Source of the DNA: Fidelibacterota bacterium
GTDB taxonomy: Bacteria; Pseudomonadota; Alphaproteobacteria; Rhodospirillales; Rhodospirillaceae
Reading direction: 5' to 3'
Assembly (NCBI GenBank): GCA_945903705.1
Contig: CAMDOZ010000002.1
Location: forward strand, 1 to 64,000
DNA length: 64,000 bases
Positions 49,002 through 57,735 of the stretch are shown here, piece after piece. The position numbers and the translations under genes are program-made. Each line of letters opens with the position of its first letter. Position 1 is the stretch's first letter. The notes under the pieces were generated by a model. That model ran no database searches, had not been told where the DNA came from, and worked only from the letters and a program-made list of their open reading frames with translations.

Positions 49002-49760
49002 ATGGACTCAATATCCTGGGCGCCGCGATTTACGTGGGAAGAGCGGTTCAAGTACGGCTTAGTTCCCGCGCGGCTCTATCTCTGGCGGCTGTTGCGTAAG
49101 CACTGGCGCAAGGGCGAGCCCGAACTGCGCCTGTTGCCGGAGATTGTCCCCAAGGGACGAACCGCCATCGACGTGGGCGCCAATAAGGGCGTCTATACCC
49201 ATTACCTGAGCCGCCTCGTCCCGCACGTGCATGCGTTCGAGCCCAATCCGAAAATGCATGCGCTGCTCACCCGTACGCTTCCCACGAACGCCACGGCCTA
49301 CACCTGCGCCCTTTCCGACCGGAACGGCGCGACGGCTGAACTGATCGTGCCCATCTATGGAGGCGTCTTTTCCAACGTCGGCGCATCCTTGAACCCGCGC
49401 ATGAAGGGCCGGCAGCACGGCTCGGTCACGGTCGAGACGCGCACCCTCGATTCCTTCAACTTCACGAATGTGGGGTTTCTGAAGATCGACGTTGAAGGCT
49501 TCGAGAAGGCCGTGCTGCGCGGCGCGACGGCGCTGATCGCCCGCGAGCGGCCCGTCATTCTGGTGGAAATGGAAGAGGGTCACACCGGGGAGCCGATCGA
49601 GGCCTCGCACGCCTTCATGACCCAGTTCGACATGGAGGGATTCTTCGTGCGCGCGGGCAAACTGTTGCCCCTCTCCGCTTTCGACGCCGAGCGCGATCAC
49701 CGGCAGAAAGTGCGCCAGCCGGGTTACGTGAATAATTTTATCTTTAAACCGCGGCCGTAG
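49002..49760 (+). CDS. FkbM-family methyltransferase
   Basis: A 252-residue S-adenosylmethionine-dependent O-methyltransferase. Motif I is TAIDVGANKGVYTHYLSRLV, then HAFEPNPKMHALL, and the FkbM block TRTLDSFNFTNVGFLKIDVEGFEKAVLRGATALI, followed by RPVILVEMEEGH. Members often methylate sugars in surface polysaccharides or natural products, but the target here is unknown. It converges on the aminopeptidase gene with a 17-base overlap. It is not linked to the surface-carbohydrate gene at 56011. Confidence 0.92.
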   Translation: MDSISWAPRFTWEERFKYGLVPARLYLWRLLRKHWRKGEPELRLLPEIVPKGRTAIDVGANKGVYTHYLSRLVPHVHAFEPNPKMHALLTRTLPTNATAYTCALSDRNGATAELIVPIYGGVFSNVGASLNPRMKGRQHGSVTVETRTLDSFNFTNVGFLKIDVEGFEKAVLRGATALIARERPVILVEMEEGHTGEPIEASHAFMTQFDMEGFFVRAGKLLPLSAFDAERDHRQKVRQPGYVNNFIFKPRP

Positions 49761-51582
49761 CGCCGGCGAGCCACGCCCGCGTCTTCTCGTCCACCAGCGG
49801 CGACAAGGTCTCGCGCACCCGCGCGTGATAGCCGTTCAGCCAGGCTTTCTCCGTCGCATCCAGGAGCGACGGCTCGATCATCTTGAGATCGATGGGTGCG
49901 AGGGTCAGTGTCTCGAATTCGAGTAACGGCTTTTCCGCGCCCTCCGGTTTGGCGGCTTCGCGCACCGCTACCAAATTCTCGATGCGGATGCCGTATTCGC
50001 CCGTCTTGTAGTAGCCGGGCTCGTTCGAGACCACCATGCCCGGCTCGAGGGCGACCGTGTTGCCCACCTTGCTGATGCGTTGCGGGCCTTCGTGCACGCC
50101 GAGGAACGTGCCGACGCCGTGGCCGGTGCCGTGATCGTAGTCGAGGCCTTCTTGCCAGAGGGCATGGCGCGCGAGCGCATCCAACTGGCTGCCGGTCGTA
50201 CCCTTCACGAAGCGGGCGCGGCCGAGGGCGATGTGCCCCTTGAGCACCAAGGTGAACCGGCGCTTCTGCTCGGGTGTGGCCTTCCCGATGGCGATGGTGC
50301 GCGTGACGTCGGTCGTGCCATCGAGATACTGGCCGCCGGAATCCACCAACAGCACCATGTCGGCTTCGATGCGCGCCGCCGTCTTCGGTGACGCGCGATA
50401 GTGCACGATGGCGCCGTTGGCGCCGGCGCCGCAGATAGTGGCAAAGCTCGGCGAACGGAAGAGATTGCTCTCGGCGCGGAAGGCTTCCAGGCGGTCGGCG
50501 GCCGAAACCTCATTGAGCGTACCGCGGGGCCCTTCCGTATCGAGCCAAGCTAGGAACCGCGTAAGCGCGGCGCCGTCGCGCACATGGGCGTCGCGCACAC
50601 CCTGCAACTCGGCGGGATGCTTGGGCGCCTTGAGCGCCATGCAGGGATCGCCGCCAATCTTGGGCTCCTTCCTGGCGGCGGTGACGATGTCGGAAATCCA
50701 GCGCGAGGCGTATTCCCGGTCGAGGCCGATGGTGGCGACCTCCGCCGGCAAGGCCTTCAGCGCCGCCGCGAGTCCGTCGTAGGGCGCCAGCGTCACGGCG
50801 GGTGCATCTTTCGTCAGGTGCCCGCGCACGTTTTCGGTGACTTTGGCCGGATCCATAAACAAGGTCGCCCGCCCGTCGGCGAACAGCAGCGCATAACCAT
50901 AGACCTGCGGCGTGAACTCGCCGTCGGCGCCGCGGATGTTGAAGAGCCAGGCAATCGCATCGAGGGCCGAGATCACGAAGGCGTCGGTGCCGTCCGCCGC
51001 GAGGACCTTGGCGGCGAGTGTGCGCTTTTCGGCGGACGAGCGGCCCGCGAATTTTTCCGGGTAGACTTCCGCCGGCGCTTTCGGGCGCGGCGGCTGATCC
51101 GTCCATATAGCGTCGATGAGATTGTCGGCGAGCGGGGCGAGGCTCGCGCGCGCCTTGGTGACGGACTCCTCGAACCTTGCGAGACCACCCGAGGTATGGA
51201 GCTTTGGATCGAAGCCCACCTTCATGCCGGGCTTCAGAACTTCGCCAAGCCAAGCCGGGGGCGGCTCGTCGATGAGATGGCGATAGATATAAAGCGTCCC
51301 ATCCACCTGGTCGCGCACCTGCAAGGTGTAGCGGCCATCGATGAAGATCGCGGCCTGGTCGGCCATCACGATCGCCATCCCGGCGGAGCCCGAAAAGTCT
51401 GTGAGCCACTTGAGGCGCTCGGCGTAGGGCGCGGGGTATTCGCTGCGATGCTCGTCGCCGTGGGGAATGAGGTAGGCGTCTACCCTTGCGGCGGCCATGG
51501 CCTTGCGCAGGGCGGAAAGGCGGGTTTTCGCGCCGGTCTCGACGGTGCGGGTGGATTGGCTATCGAGAGGTGCTGCGGTCAT
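49744..51582 (-). CDS. pepP: Xaa-Pro aminopeptidase (aminopeptidase P)
   Basis: Metallopeptidase removing the N-terminal residue before proline. The 612-residue three-domain form has two creatinase-like N domains (LRKAMAAARVDAYLIPHGDEHRSEYPAPYAERLKWLTDFSGSAG region) and a pita-bread C-terminal domain. Metal ligands are visible in LLVDSGGQYLDGTTDVTRTIAIG (two Asp), DYDHGTGHGVGTFLGVHEGP (His), VVSNEPGYYKTGEYGIRIENL (Glu) with the last Glu in RIEN. This long form resembles eukaryotic XPNPEP1 more than E. coli PepP. No signal peptide, so cytoplasmic. Confidence 0.93.
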   Translation of the reverse strand: MTAAPLDSQSTRTVETGAKTRLSALRKAMAAARVDAYLIPHGDEHRSEYPAPYAERLKWLTDFSGSAGMAIVMADQAAIFIDGRYTLQVRDQVDGTLYIYRHLIDEPPPAWLGEVLKPGMKVGFDPKLHTSGGLARFEESVTKARASLAPLADNLIDAIWTDQPPRPKAPAEVYPEKFAGRSSAEKRTLAAKVLAADGTDAFVISALDAIAWLFNIRGADGEFTPQVYGYALLFADGRATLFMDPAKVTENVRGHLTKDAPAVTLAPYDGLAAALKALPAEVATIGLDREYASRWISDIVTAARKEPKIGGDPCMALKAPKHPAELQGVRDAHVRDGAALTRFLAWLDTEGPRGTLNEVSAADRLEAFRAESNLFRSPSFATICGAGANGAIVHYRASPKTAARIEADMVLLVDSGGQYLDGTTDVTRTIAIGKATPEQKRRFTLVLKGHIALGRARFVKGTTGSQLDALARHALWQEGLDYDHGTGHGVGTFLGVHEGPQRISKVGNTVALEPGMVVSNEPGYYKTGEYGIRIENLVAVREAAKPEGAEKPLLEFETLTLAPIDLKMIEPSLLDATEKAWLNGYHARVRETLSPLVDEKTRAWLAGATAAV

Positions 51583-51885
51583 AAGTCGAACGTAATGGGA
51601 CCGCAGGTGGGTTTCAACGCGAGCGCGGAGTCGCCCTTGGATTTCAGCCGGCGGACAATCGGCGCGGCCGGCGTTGCGCGCGCCGGAGTGCCGATCGCGA
51701 CCGAAATAGACCCAAGTTATCCACAGGCAGCGTATTGAATCTTCACAGGTTTTCTTGCCCCGTCACGCAACGCTACAGGGCGCTACAAACTGGTACAGGA
51801 TGTTAAGGGACTACTCATAATTGCCGACCTAGCGTCATCGGGCGTGGCGAATGGCCACGTGATTTTTGGGTGGAGAACCTTCCCG
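51583..51885. other. Divergent intergenic region with a consensus DnaA box
   Basis: These 303 bases separate the divergent aminopeptidase and di-heme genes and contain no gene I can support. A perfect DnaA box TTATCCACA is at 51717-51725, followed by a near repeat series GCTACAGGGC, GCTACAAACT, GGTACAGGAT around 51770-51800. The short GGTGGAGAACC before 51886 is the likely ribosome-binding site of the di-heme gene. A single DnaA box is not evidence for an origin. Confidence 0.45.
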
Positions 51886-53274
51886 ATGCCCCAACGCGCG
51901 TCTCTCATCGTCCTCGTCGCGGCCCTGCTCTCGTCCACCGCGGCGCTCGCTCAGAACGGCCCCCCTCGCCCCCCACAGCCGAACAACCCGCCGAACACTA
52001 ACAACACCGCCGCCGTCGATCCCGGACCGCGCGGCGGTTTCGGCGACGCGGGCAGCCCTTTTCAAACCCTCGAGACCGACGAATGGAATTTCTTCGCAGC
52101 GGCGCGCGAGGCGTTCGCGGAAGTGACGAGCGTCTCCGGGCGGCTGTTCGGCGAGGACGGCGTCGGCCTCGGTCCGCGTTTCAATCACAATAGCTGCGCG
52201 GGCTGTCATGCCCATCCTGCCGTCGGAGGAACGAGCCCCGCACGCAATCCGCAGGTCGCCGTCGCGACCCTCAACGGCGCGCGCAATACGGTTCCCGCCT
52301 TCATCCGGCCGAACGGCCCGGTGCGGATCGCCCGCTTCGTGCGCAATGCCGACGGAACGCCCGACGGCGGCGTCCACGCGCTGTTCGTCATCGCGGGCCG
52401 AACCGACGCGCCCGGCTGCCAGATCACGCAGCCGGATTTCACGGCCGCCGAAGCCCAGAACAATGTCGAGTTCCGGATACCGACACCGCTCTTCGGCCTC
52501 GGCCTGGTCGAGAATACGCCGGACGCCAACTTGCGCGCAGCCTTCAACGCGAATGCGGCCCCGAAGTCTTCGCTGGGCGTTTCGGGCCACTTCAATCTCA
52601 GTCCGAACGACGGCTCCATCCTGCGCTTCGGCTGGAAGTCTCAGAACAAGTCGCTGATGATCTTTTCGGGCGAGGCCTACAATGTCGAACAAGGCGTCAC
52701 CAACGAGCTGTTCCCCAACGAGCGCGAGGACAACGCTGCCTGCCAGTTCAACGCCGGTCCCGAAGACGACATCGGCACGGGGCCCGTTGCAAATACTTTG
52801 AGCACGGCATCGGCGCACGCTTCGGACTCGGCGAACTTCACAATGTTCATGCGCCTGCTCGCGCCGCCGACGCCGGTGGTCTCGGCCGCCGCCCAGCGGG
52901 GCGAGCACGTGTTCAACCGCGTCGGTTGCCAGAGCTGCCACGTGGCACAGCAGACGACAGGCCGCTCGAACAATCCGGCCCTCGACCGCGTCACCTACCG
53001 GCCCTACAGCGACTTCGCGCTCCACGACATGGGCCAGAGGCTGAACGACCGGATCCGTCAGGGCGATGCGGCCGGCCCCGATTGGCGGACCGCGCCGTTG
53101 TGGGGCCTCGGGCAGCGCCTGTTCTTCCTCCACGATGGCCGCACGTCGGACCTGGTCACGGCGATCACCGCTCATGCGAGCCAGGGCTCGGAGGCGAATA
53201 CGGTCGTCGGCCAGTTCAATCAGCTCTCGGCGCAGGATACGGCCGACCTCCTGGCTTTCTTGCGATCGCTCTAG
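51886..53274 (+). CDS. Di-heme cytochrome c oxidoreductase (DHOR family)
   Basis: A 462-residue exported protein with a Sec signal (SLIVLVAALLSSTAALAQNG) and a Pro/Asn-rich spacer. Two CxxCH heme sites are seen: CAGCH near residue 105 (NHNSCAGCHAHP) and CQSCH near residue 347 (FNRVGCQSCHVAQ). The architecture, with TPLWGLGQRLFFLHDGRTSDLVTAI at the C terminus and LLAFLRSL as the last helix, fits the di-heme oxidoreductase (DHOR) family related to MauG/cytochrome c peroxidases. ATG at 51886 is chosen for the signal peptide and ribosome-binding site; a GTG at 51844 would precede it. The partner oxidase is not nearby. Confidence 0.87.
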   Translation: MPQRASLIVLVAALLSSTAALAQNGPPRPPQPNNPPNTNNTAAVDPGPRGGFGDAGSPFQTLETDEWNFFAAAREAFAEVTSVSGRLFGEDGVGLGPRFNHNSCAGCHAHPAVGGTSPARNPQVAVATLNGARNTVPAFIRPNGPVRIARFVRNADGTPDGGVHALFVIAGRTDAPGCQITQPDFTAAEAQNNVEFRIPTPLFGLGLVENTPDANLRAAFNANAAPKSSLGVSGHFNLSPNDGSILRFGWKSQNKSLMIFSGEAYNVEQGVTNELFPNEREDNAACQFNAGPEDDIGTGPVANTLSTASAHASDSANFTMFMRLLAPPTPVVSAAAQRGEHVFNRVGCQSCHVAQQTTGRSNNPALDRVTYRPYSDFALHDMGQRLNDRIRQGDAAGPDWRTAPLWGLGQRLFFLHDGRTSDLVTAITAHASQGSEANTVVGQFNQLSAQDTADLLAFLRSL

Positions 53275-53426
53275 AAAGAGCCGATCCAGCAGCGGCCGGT
53301 CGGGCGTCCCCCGCCTTACCGGCCGTTTAGCTCCCAATTCGCTTTAAGCAGCCCCTCCAGAGCGGCTAAGCTGCCCTCCTTAAGAAACAAAGGGCCCGGC
53401 TGCCTTTAGGGTCTAGGGAGGGACAC

Positions 53427-54536
53427 ATGACATCACATTCACGCCTTTTTGGGCTTTCGCTCGCGGTGCTGGTTGCCGCCACGCCAGCCCTCGCCCAGCA
53501 GAAGGGCGGCCTCGACGAGACCGGCCCCTATGCCGCCGTTCCCAGCTGGTACAAGCCGCCCATCAACGGCTGGGATCAACCCGTGATCGCCGTCGTCGTC
53601 GACAATCCGAACCGCATCATCATCGGCGCGGGCGATCAGTCGGTGACCCAGCCCAACGCGCCGATCATCGATATGGACGGAACGGTGCGCAAGGAACGCA
53701 GCACGACCTCGACGAAAAAACCCGAAGAAAAGACCCACGTCCATCAGCTCATGGTGCTGGATGGCACCGGCAAGACCATCGAAAGCTGGTCGCAGTGGGA
53801 TTCTCGCATCGACCAGCCGCACAGCATCTACATCAGCCCCTACGATCCCCAACGCCACGTGTGGGTCGTCAACCGCATGGGCCACGAACTTATCAAGTTC
53901 AGCAACGACGGTAAGAAGATCGTTCAAGTGCTGGGCGAGCGCGGCGTGCAGCGCTCCGACAAGACACACTTTGCGCAGCCCGCGGGCATGGCGTTCCTGC
54001 CCGACGGCTCGTTCCTCGTCGCCGACGGCTACGTCAACTCGCGCATCGTGCGTTTCGACAGGAACGGAAAGTATGTAAACGAATGGGGCACCAAAGGCTC
54101 CGGTCCGGGACAGTTCGACCTGGTGCATGCGGTGACCATCGATCCGCAGGGGCGCATCTATGCCGCCGATCGCAGAAACAACCGCGTGCAGGTGTTCGAT
54201 AAGGACGGGAAGTTCGTCGAAGAGTGGCCGAATGTCCGCAGCGTCACCAAGCTGATCGTCACCAACGACAATGGGATCTACTTGGCGTCGGCAGACGGCA
54301 ACAACCGCATGGCGAAGTTCGATCTGAACGGCAAGCTCCTCACCACGTGGGGCATTACCGGCAGCCTGCCCGGCCGGTTCGACAATCCGCACCAGTTCGC
54401 CGTGGACGTACAGGGCAATCTGTTCATCGCCGACGCGTGGAACAATCGCCTGCAGAAGTTCACGCCGAGCCCGAACGCCGACAAGTCGCGCCTCATGACC
54501 ACTGAATACGTGTTCCCAAAGGCCGGCGCGAAGTAG
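53427..54536 (+). CDS. NHL-repeat beta-propeller protein (exported)
   Basis: A 369-residue protein with a signal peptide (LFGLSLAVLVAATPALAQ) and a six-bladed NHL propeller. Repeated blade blocks are DQPHSIYISPYDPQRHVWVVNRMGHELIKFS, HFAQPAGMAFLPDGSFLVADGYVNSRIVRFD, QFDLVHAVTIDPQGRIYAADRRNNRVQVFD and RFDNPHQFAVDVQGNLFIADAWNNRLQKF. It resembles peptidylamidoglycolate-lyase-like NHL proteins, but activity cannot be claimed. It follows the di-heme gene by 152 bases and is closed by a terminator. Confidence 0.9.
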   Translation: MTSHSRLFGLSLAVLVAATPALAQQKGGLDETGPYAAVPSWYKPPINGWDQPVIAVVVDNPNRIIIGAGDQSVTQPNAPIIDMDGTVRKERSTTSTKKPEEKTHVHQLMVLDGTGKTIESWSQWDSRIDQPHSIYISPYDPQRHVWVVNRMGHELIKFSNDGKKIVQVLGERGVQRSDKTHFAQPAGMAFLPDGSFLVADGYVNSRIVRFDRNGKYVNEWGTKGSGPGQFDLVHAVTIDPQGRIYAADRRNNRVQVFDKDGKFVEEWPNVRSVTKLIVTNDNGIYLASADGNNRMAKFDLNGKLLTTWGITGSLPGRFDNPHQFAVDVQGNLFIADAWNNRLQKFTPSPNADKSRLMTTEYVFPKAGAK

Positions 54537-54561
54537 ACTTTGTGAATGAGCTAACGAAGCG

Positions 54562-54592
54562 AAGGCGGCTCAGAAATGAGCCGCCTTTCTTC
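54562..54592 (+). terminator. Intrinsic terminator after the NHL gene
   Basis: Perfect 10-base arms AAGGCGGCTC (54562-54571) and GAGCCGCCTT (54578-54587) around loop AGAAAT, followed by TCTTCT. An ATG within the loop (54576) is in frame with the next gene but is unlikely to be used for that reason. Confidence 0.85.
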
Positions 54593-54605
54593 TGAGACAA
54601 GAGTC

Positions 54606-54809
54606 ATGACACCGGCACTCGAAATCGTTCTTGGACTTTTCTTCATGGCGGGCGGCGGCTTCGTCGTCGTCCAGGGCCTGCGCGCGCGCAAGGTCAACCC
54701 CGCGCCGTGGCCGAAATTCTTTCTGGTCGCATTCGTGATCCACGCCGCGATCTTGACGCTGGGCGCCGGCCTGATTGCGAAGGGCCTCTACGCCATGAGC
54801 GGTGCGTGA
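54606..54809 (+). CDS. Small membrane protein, function unknown
   Basis: A 67-residue protein with two membrane helices: residues 3-25 (ALEIVLGLFFMAGGGFVVVQGL) and about 37-60 (FFLVAFVIHAAILTLGAGLIA), joined by a basic loop (RARKVNPAPWPK). No family recognised. The start at 54606 is preferred because the in-frame ATG at 54576 lies inside a terminator hairpin. It sits five bases before the MFS transporter gene and is probably in its operon. Confidence 0.65.
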   Translation: MTPALEIVLGLFFMAGGGFVVVQGLRARKVNPAPWPKFFLVAFVIHAAILTLGAGLIAKGLYAMSGA

Positions 54810-54814
54810 CGGCA

Positions 54815-56002
54815 ATGCTTAGCAATCCCATGCACCGCCAGGTTCTCCTGCTGGCGACGGCTCAGGCGCTGTTTCAATCCACCGCCGTTCTGGTGGTCAC
54901 CATCGGCGGCCTAGCCGGCAGCCAGGTCTCCTCCCCGGCCCTCGCCACGGCGCCGCTCGGCGCCATGTTCCTCGGCAATGCCCTTGTGACCGTTCCTGCG
55001 TCCCTCTGGATGGCCCGCGTCGGGCGGCGCACCGGCTTTATCGCCGGTGCGGCCCTGGGGACACTGGGCGGCCTCGCGGGAGCGGCCGGCGTCGCCACCA
55101 GCTCGTTGCTCCTTCTCTGCCTGGGGACGATGCTGCTCGGGGCTTATCAGGCCTTCGCGCTTTACTACCGCTTCGCCGCATCGGAAGTGGCCGACGACGC
55201 GTTTCGGCCGCGCGCGATCTCTTTCGTGCTGACGGGGGGAATTGTGGCGGCGTTCCTGGGCCCGGCACTGGCCCGCTGGGGTGAACCCCTGGTCACGCCG
55301 CAATACACAGGCTCGTTCCTGCTCGTGGCCGCCGTTTCGCTGATCGCGACCCTTCTTCTCTTCAATTTGCGCGCGCCGCCGCCGCCGGCCGCGGCCTCCA
55401 CTGAAAAACAACGCCCGCTGCTCGAGATCATCAAACAACCGGCCTACCTGGTTGCGCTGTTCGGGGCGGCGACCGGGCAAGGCGTGATGGTGCTGGCGAT
55501 GACCGCCTCGCCGCTCGCCATCGTCGCCCACCACCACACGCTGGCTGATGCTTCGCAGGCCATACAGTTCCACGTGCTCGGGATGTTCCTGCCGTCCTTC
55601 TTCACCGGCGCGCTGATCGCGCGCTTCGGAATCCTGCGGGTGATGTTCGCCGGCGTCGGGCTCTTGAGCCTCCATGTCGTCCTCGCTCTGAGCGGCACCG
55701 CGGTCCCCTATTTCATCTCAGCGCTCACGTTTCTGGGAATCGGCTGGAACTTCCTCTTCATCGGCGGAACGACCCTGCTCACCCAGACCTACACGCAGGC
55801 CGAGCGCGGGCGCGCGCAGGCCGTGAACGACTTGACGGTGGTGGTGACCGGGCTTCTTTCGTCGGCGAGCTCCGGAGTGCTGCTTGCGCTCTTCGGCTGG
55901 CAAAAAATGAACGTCATGCTCCTGCCGTGGCTGGCCCTCGCCGCCGCGGCGCTGGTCTGGTTCGCCCGGCGCCGGTCTTCGGCCGCCGCACAGTCCGCTT
56001 AG
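54815..56002 (+). CDS. MFS transporter
   Basis: A 395-residue major facilitator with about twelve membrane helices. The first half has the family loop motif after helix 2 (LWMARVGRRTGFIAGAALG, a version of GxLaDrxGrrxxl) and a second-half counterpart GALIARFGILRVMFAGVGLL. TLLTQTYTQAERGRAQAVND is conserved in this branch. A histidine cluster (VAHHHTLADASQ) sits in the loop after helix 7. The substrate is not inferable. An ATG at 54830 is an alternative start. Its stop is eight bases before the surface-carbohydrate gene. Confidence 0.9.
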   Translation: MLSNPMHRQVLLLATAQALFQSTAVLVVTIGGLAGSQVSSPALATAPLGAMFLGNALVTVPASLWMARVGRRTGFIAGAALGTLGGLAGAAGVATSSLLLLCLGTMLLGAYQAFALYYRFAASEVADDAFRPRAISFVLTGGIVAAFLGPALARWGEPLVTPQYTGSFLLVAAVSLIATLLLFNLRAPPPPAAASTEKQRPLLEIIKQPAYLVALFGAATGQGVMVLAMTASPLAIVAHHHTLADASQAIQFHVLGMFLPSFFTGALIARFGILRVMFAGVGLLSLHVVLALSGTAVPYFISALTFLGIGWNFLFIGGTTLLTQTYTQAERGRAQAVNDLTVVVTGLLSSASSGVLLALFGWQKMNVMLLPWLALAAAALVWFARRRSSAAAQSA

Positions 56003-56010
56003 GAGAGGTG

Positions 56011-57252
56011 GTGGAACCGATCGTCTACCTGACATGCGAGATCAAGGGCCGCGATCTCGACTCCCGGGCGCTCATCGCTGCGCACCTCGTCAAGCGCGGC
56101 TACACGGCCCTGCTCGGCCAGTATTGGAACCTCAAGGATAGCGCCCCCACGGCGCCACGCGGATGTTACCTGTTCAAGACGGCCAACCAAATTCAGGCCG
56201 ACGGGATGTCCGCCTGCAAGATGTACGGCCACGACGTCGTGGCCTCGGACGAGGAATCCCTTTCCGCCTCCGAAGCCGTTGCCGCGGAGTTGACCGTTCC
56301 GGCGACGTTCGACTACTGCGACCTTTATCTCGCGCTGACGCCCGCCCATGAGCGCGCCGTCCACAAGGCCATCCCCGCGTCGAAAGGCCGCGTGCGCGTG
56401 ACGGGCACGGCGCGCGCCGACATCTTGCGGGCGACCCGCTTCGACCGCCCGCACGCGGCGCCCTACGTTCTGTTCAACACGTCGTTCGGCTGGCTCAATA
56501 GTGTCTGGGGAAGCGTGATCCACGCCATCAACAACTATAGCCGGGGGTCGCAGCGCGACCTGGAGACACCGGAGGATCAGGCGCTCATTCGCTCACGCGT
56601 GGATTACGAGACGGCCGCGTTGAGAGAAACCCGCGCCCTGCTCGACTGGTTCATCGCACGCGCGGACATGGACATCATCCTTCGTCCGCATCCGAACGAA
56701 AACGTGTCGTGGTGGCGCAAGCACTATGGCCGCGCAGGTCGCCTTCACATCGTGGAAAACACGGACCCCTATCCCTGGACCCAGCACGCGGCGCTCTTGA
56801 TCCACAGCGATTCCACGACGGGGGTCGAGGCGACCGTCATGGGCGTTCCTTGCCTCAATCTCAGCCCGCACGACGCATGGGCGCGCCGCCTGATCCTGCG
56901 CGACATCAACTACAGCGTCGCGGCGGCCGGGGAGGCTTTCGGGGCCATCGAGAGTTTTCTCGACCGGGGCGAAGGCCCCATCGCCGAGGCGCGCAGCAAT
57001 GACCCCTTCCCCAGGGACTGCGCGGCGGCGAGCGCCGCCGCCATCGCATCGCTGCTGCCGCCGCCGCGGCCCATGACCGCCTTCCCTTGGGCGCTCACGC
57101 CCCGCACGGACATCCATAAGAAGAAGTTTACGGTCAGCGCGGACGAATTTGCCGAAAGCCTTGGCCGCGCCCTCAAGATGGCGGGCTGTGAGGATTACGC
57201 AATCGAACCGCTGGTGGACTCGGTTGTAAAAGTCAGGCCGCGCACGGCCTGA
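56011..57252 (+). CDS. Surface carbohydrate biosynthesis protein
   Basis: A 413-residue protein. AGGAG at 56001-56005 sets the start at the GTG 56011 (a GTG three bases earlier is also possible). Recognisable parts are VYLTCEIKGRDLDSRALIAAHLVKRG at the N terminus, DYCDLYLALTPAHERAV, VRVTGTARADIL, then the C-terminal domain with LFNTSFGWLN, IILRPHPNENVSWWRKHY and ALLIHSDSTTGVEATVMGVPCLNLSP. This is the GT-B-like layout of proteins annotated as surface carbohydrate biosynthesis proteins and of CDP-glycerol glycerophosphotransferase-like enzymes. The product is unknown. It may be coupled to the MFS gene. Confidence 0.82.
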   Translation: MEPIVYLTCEIKGRDLDSRALIAAHLVKRGYTALLGQYWNLKDSAPTAPRGCYLFKTANQIQADGMSACKMYGHDVVASDEESLSASEAVAAELTVPATFDYCDLYLALTPAHERAVHKAIPASKGRVRVTGTARADILRATRFDRPHAAPYVLFNTSFGWLNSVWGSVIHAINNYSRGSQRDLETPEDQALIRSRVDYETAALRETRALLDWFIARADMDIILRPHPNENVSWWRKHYGRAGRLHIVENTDPYPWTQHAALLIHSDSTTGVEATVMGVPCLNLSPHDAWARRLILRDINYSVAAAGEAFGAIESFLDRGEGPIAEARSNDPFPRDCAAASAAAIASLLPPPRPMTAFPWALTPRTDIHKKKFTVSADEFAESLGRALKMAGCEDYAIEPLVDSVVKVRPRTA

Positions 57253-57255
57253 CGT

Positions 57256-57663
57256 TCATCTCACGTCGAATTCCGGATCGACCGGGACCTGCAGCGCGGT
57301 GACGAGATGATTGGTCTGACCCGCGAGGCCGATGATCGATACCAGCTCCCGGTGCTGGGCATCGGTCATCCCCTTGGCCCGCGCCGCCGCCGTGTGGGAA
57401 TGGATGCAGTAGGAGCAGCCGTTGGCGGTCGAGACCGCGATATAGATCAGCTCCCGCGTCAGCGGATCGAGCGCACCGGGTGTCCCCATGATGGTCTTGA
57501 CCTGGGTCCAGATGCGCGAAAGCTGGGCGGGGTCGTGGGCCAGGGCCCGCCAGAAATTATTGATGAAGTCGGATTTACGGGTGGCGCGGATATCGTCAAA
57601 AACCGTTTTGACGGCGGGGATGCCCTCCGCTTCGCGGTCGGTCATCATCTTAACGGTCGCCAT
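57256..57663 (-). CDS. Carboxymuconolactone decarboxylase-like (AhpD-type) protein
   Basis: A 135-residue all-helical protein of the AhpD-like superfamily. The redox signature is CSYCIHSH (CxxC with following His), preceded by LTRELIYIAVSTANG, and the C-terminal half has TDAQHRELVSIIGLAGQTNHLVTAL. Such proteins reduce peroxiredoxins or act as peroxidases; no partner is encoded beside it. It converges on the surface-carbohydrate gene and diverges from the DUF3750 gene by 72 bases. A related gene lies at 63483-64000. Confidence 0.9.
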   Translation of the reverse strand: MATVKMMTDREAEGIPAVKTVFDDIRATRKSDFINNFWRALAHDPAQLSRIWTQVKTIMGTPGALDPLTRELIYIAVSTANGCSYCIHSHTAAARAKGMTDAQHRELVSIIGLAGQTNHLVTALQVPVDPEFDVR

Positions 57664-57735
57664 GGCTCACCCTCCGACGCTTGTGACAAATACGTTACCA
57701 TGCCGCCCTGGAAGAATGGCGGGCGCAATGATTTA

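Noticed and set aside
51717-51725. Replication origin at the DnaA box
   Set aside because: Only one consensus box, no AT-rich unwinding region and no dnaA, hemE or parAB neighbour.
51835-53337. 500-residue minus-strand frame opposite the di-heme gene
   Set aside because: Shadow frame; the two CxxCH motifs and the signal peptide belong to the plus-strand gene.
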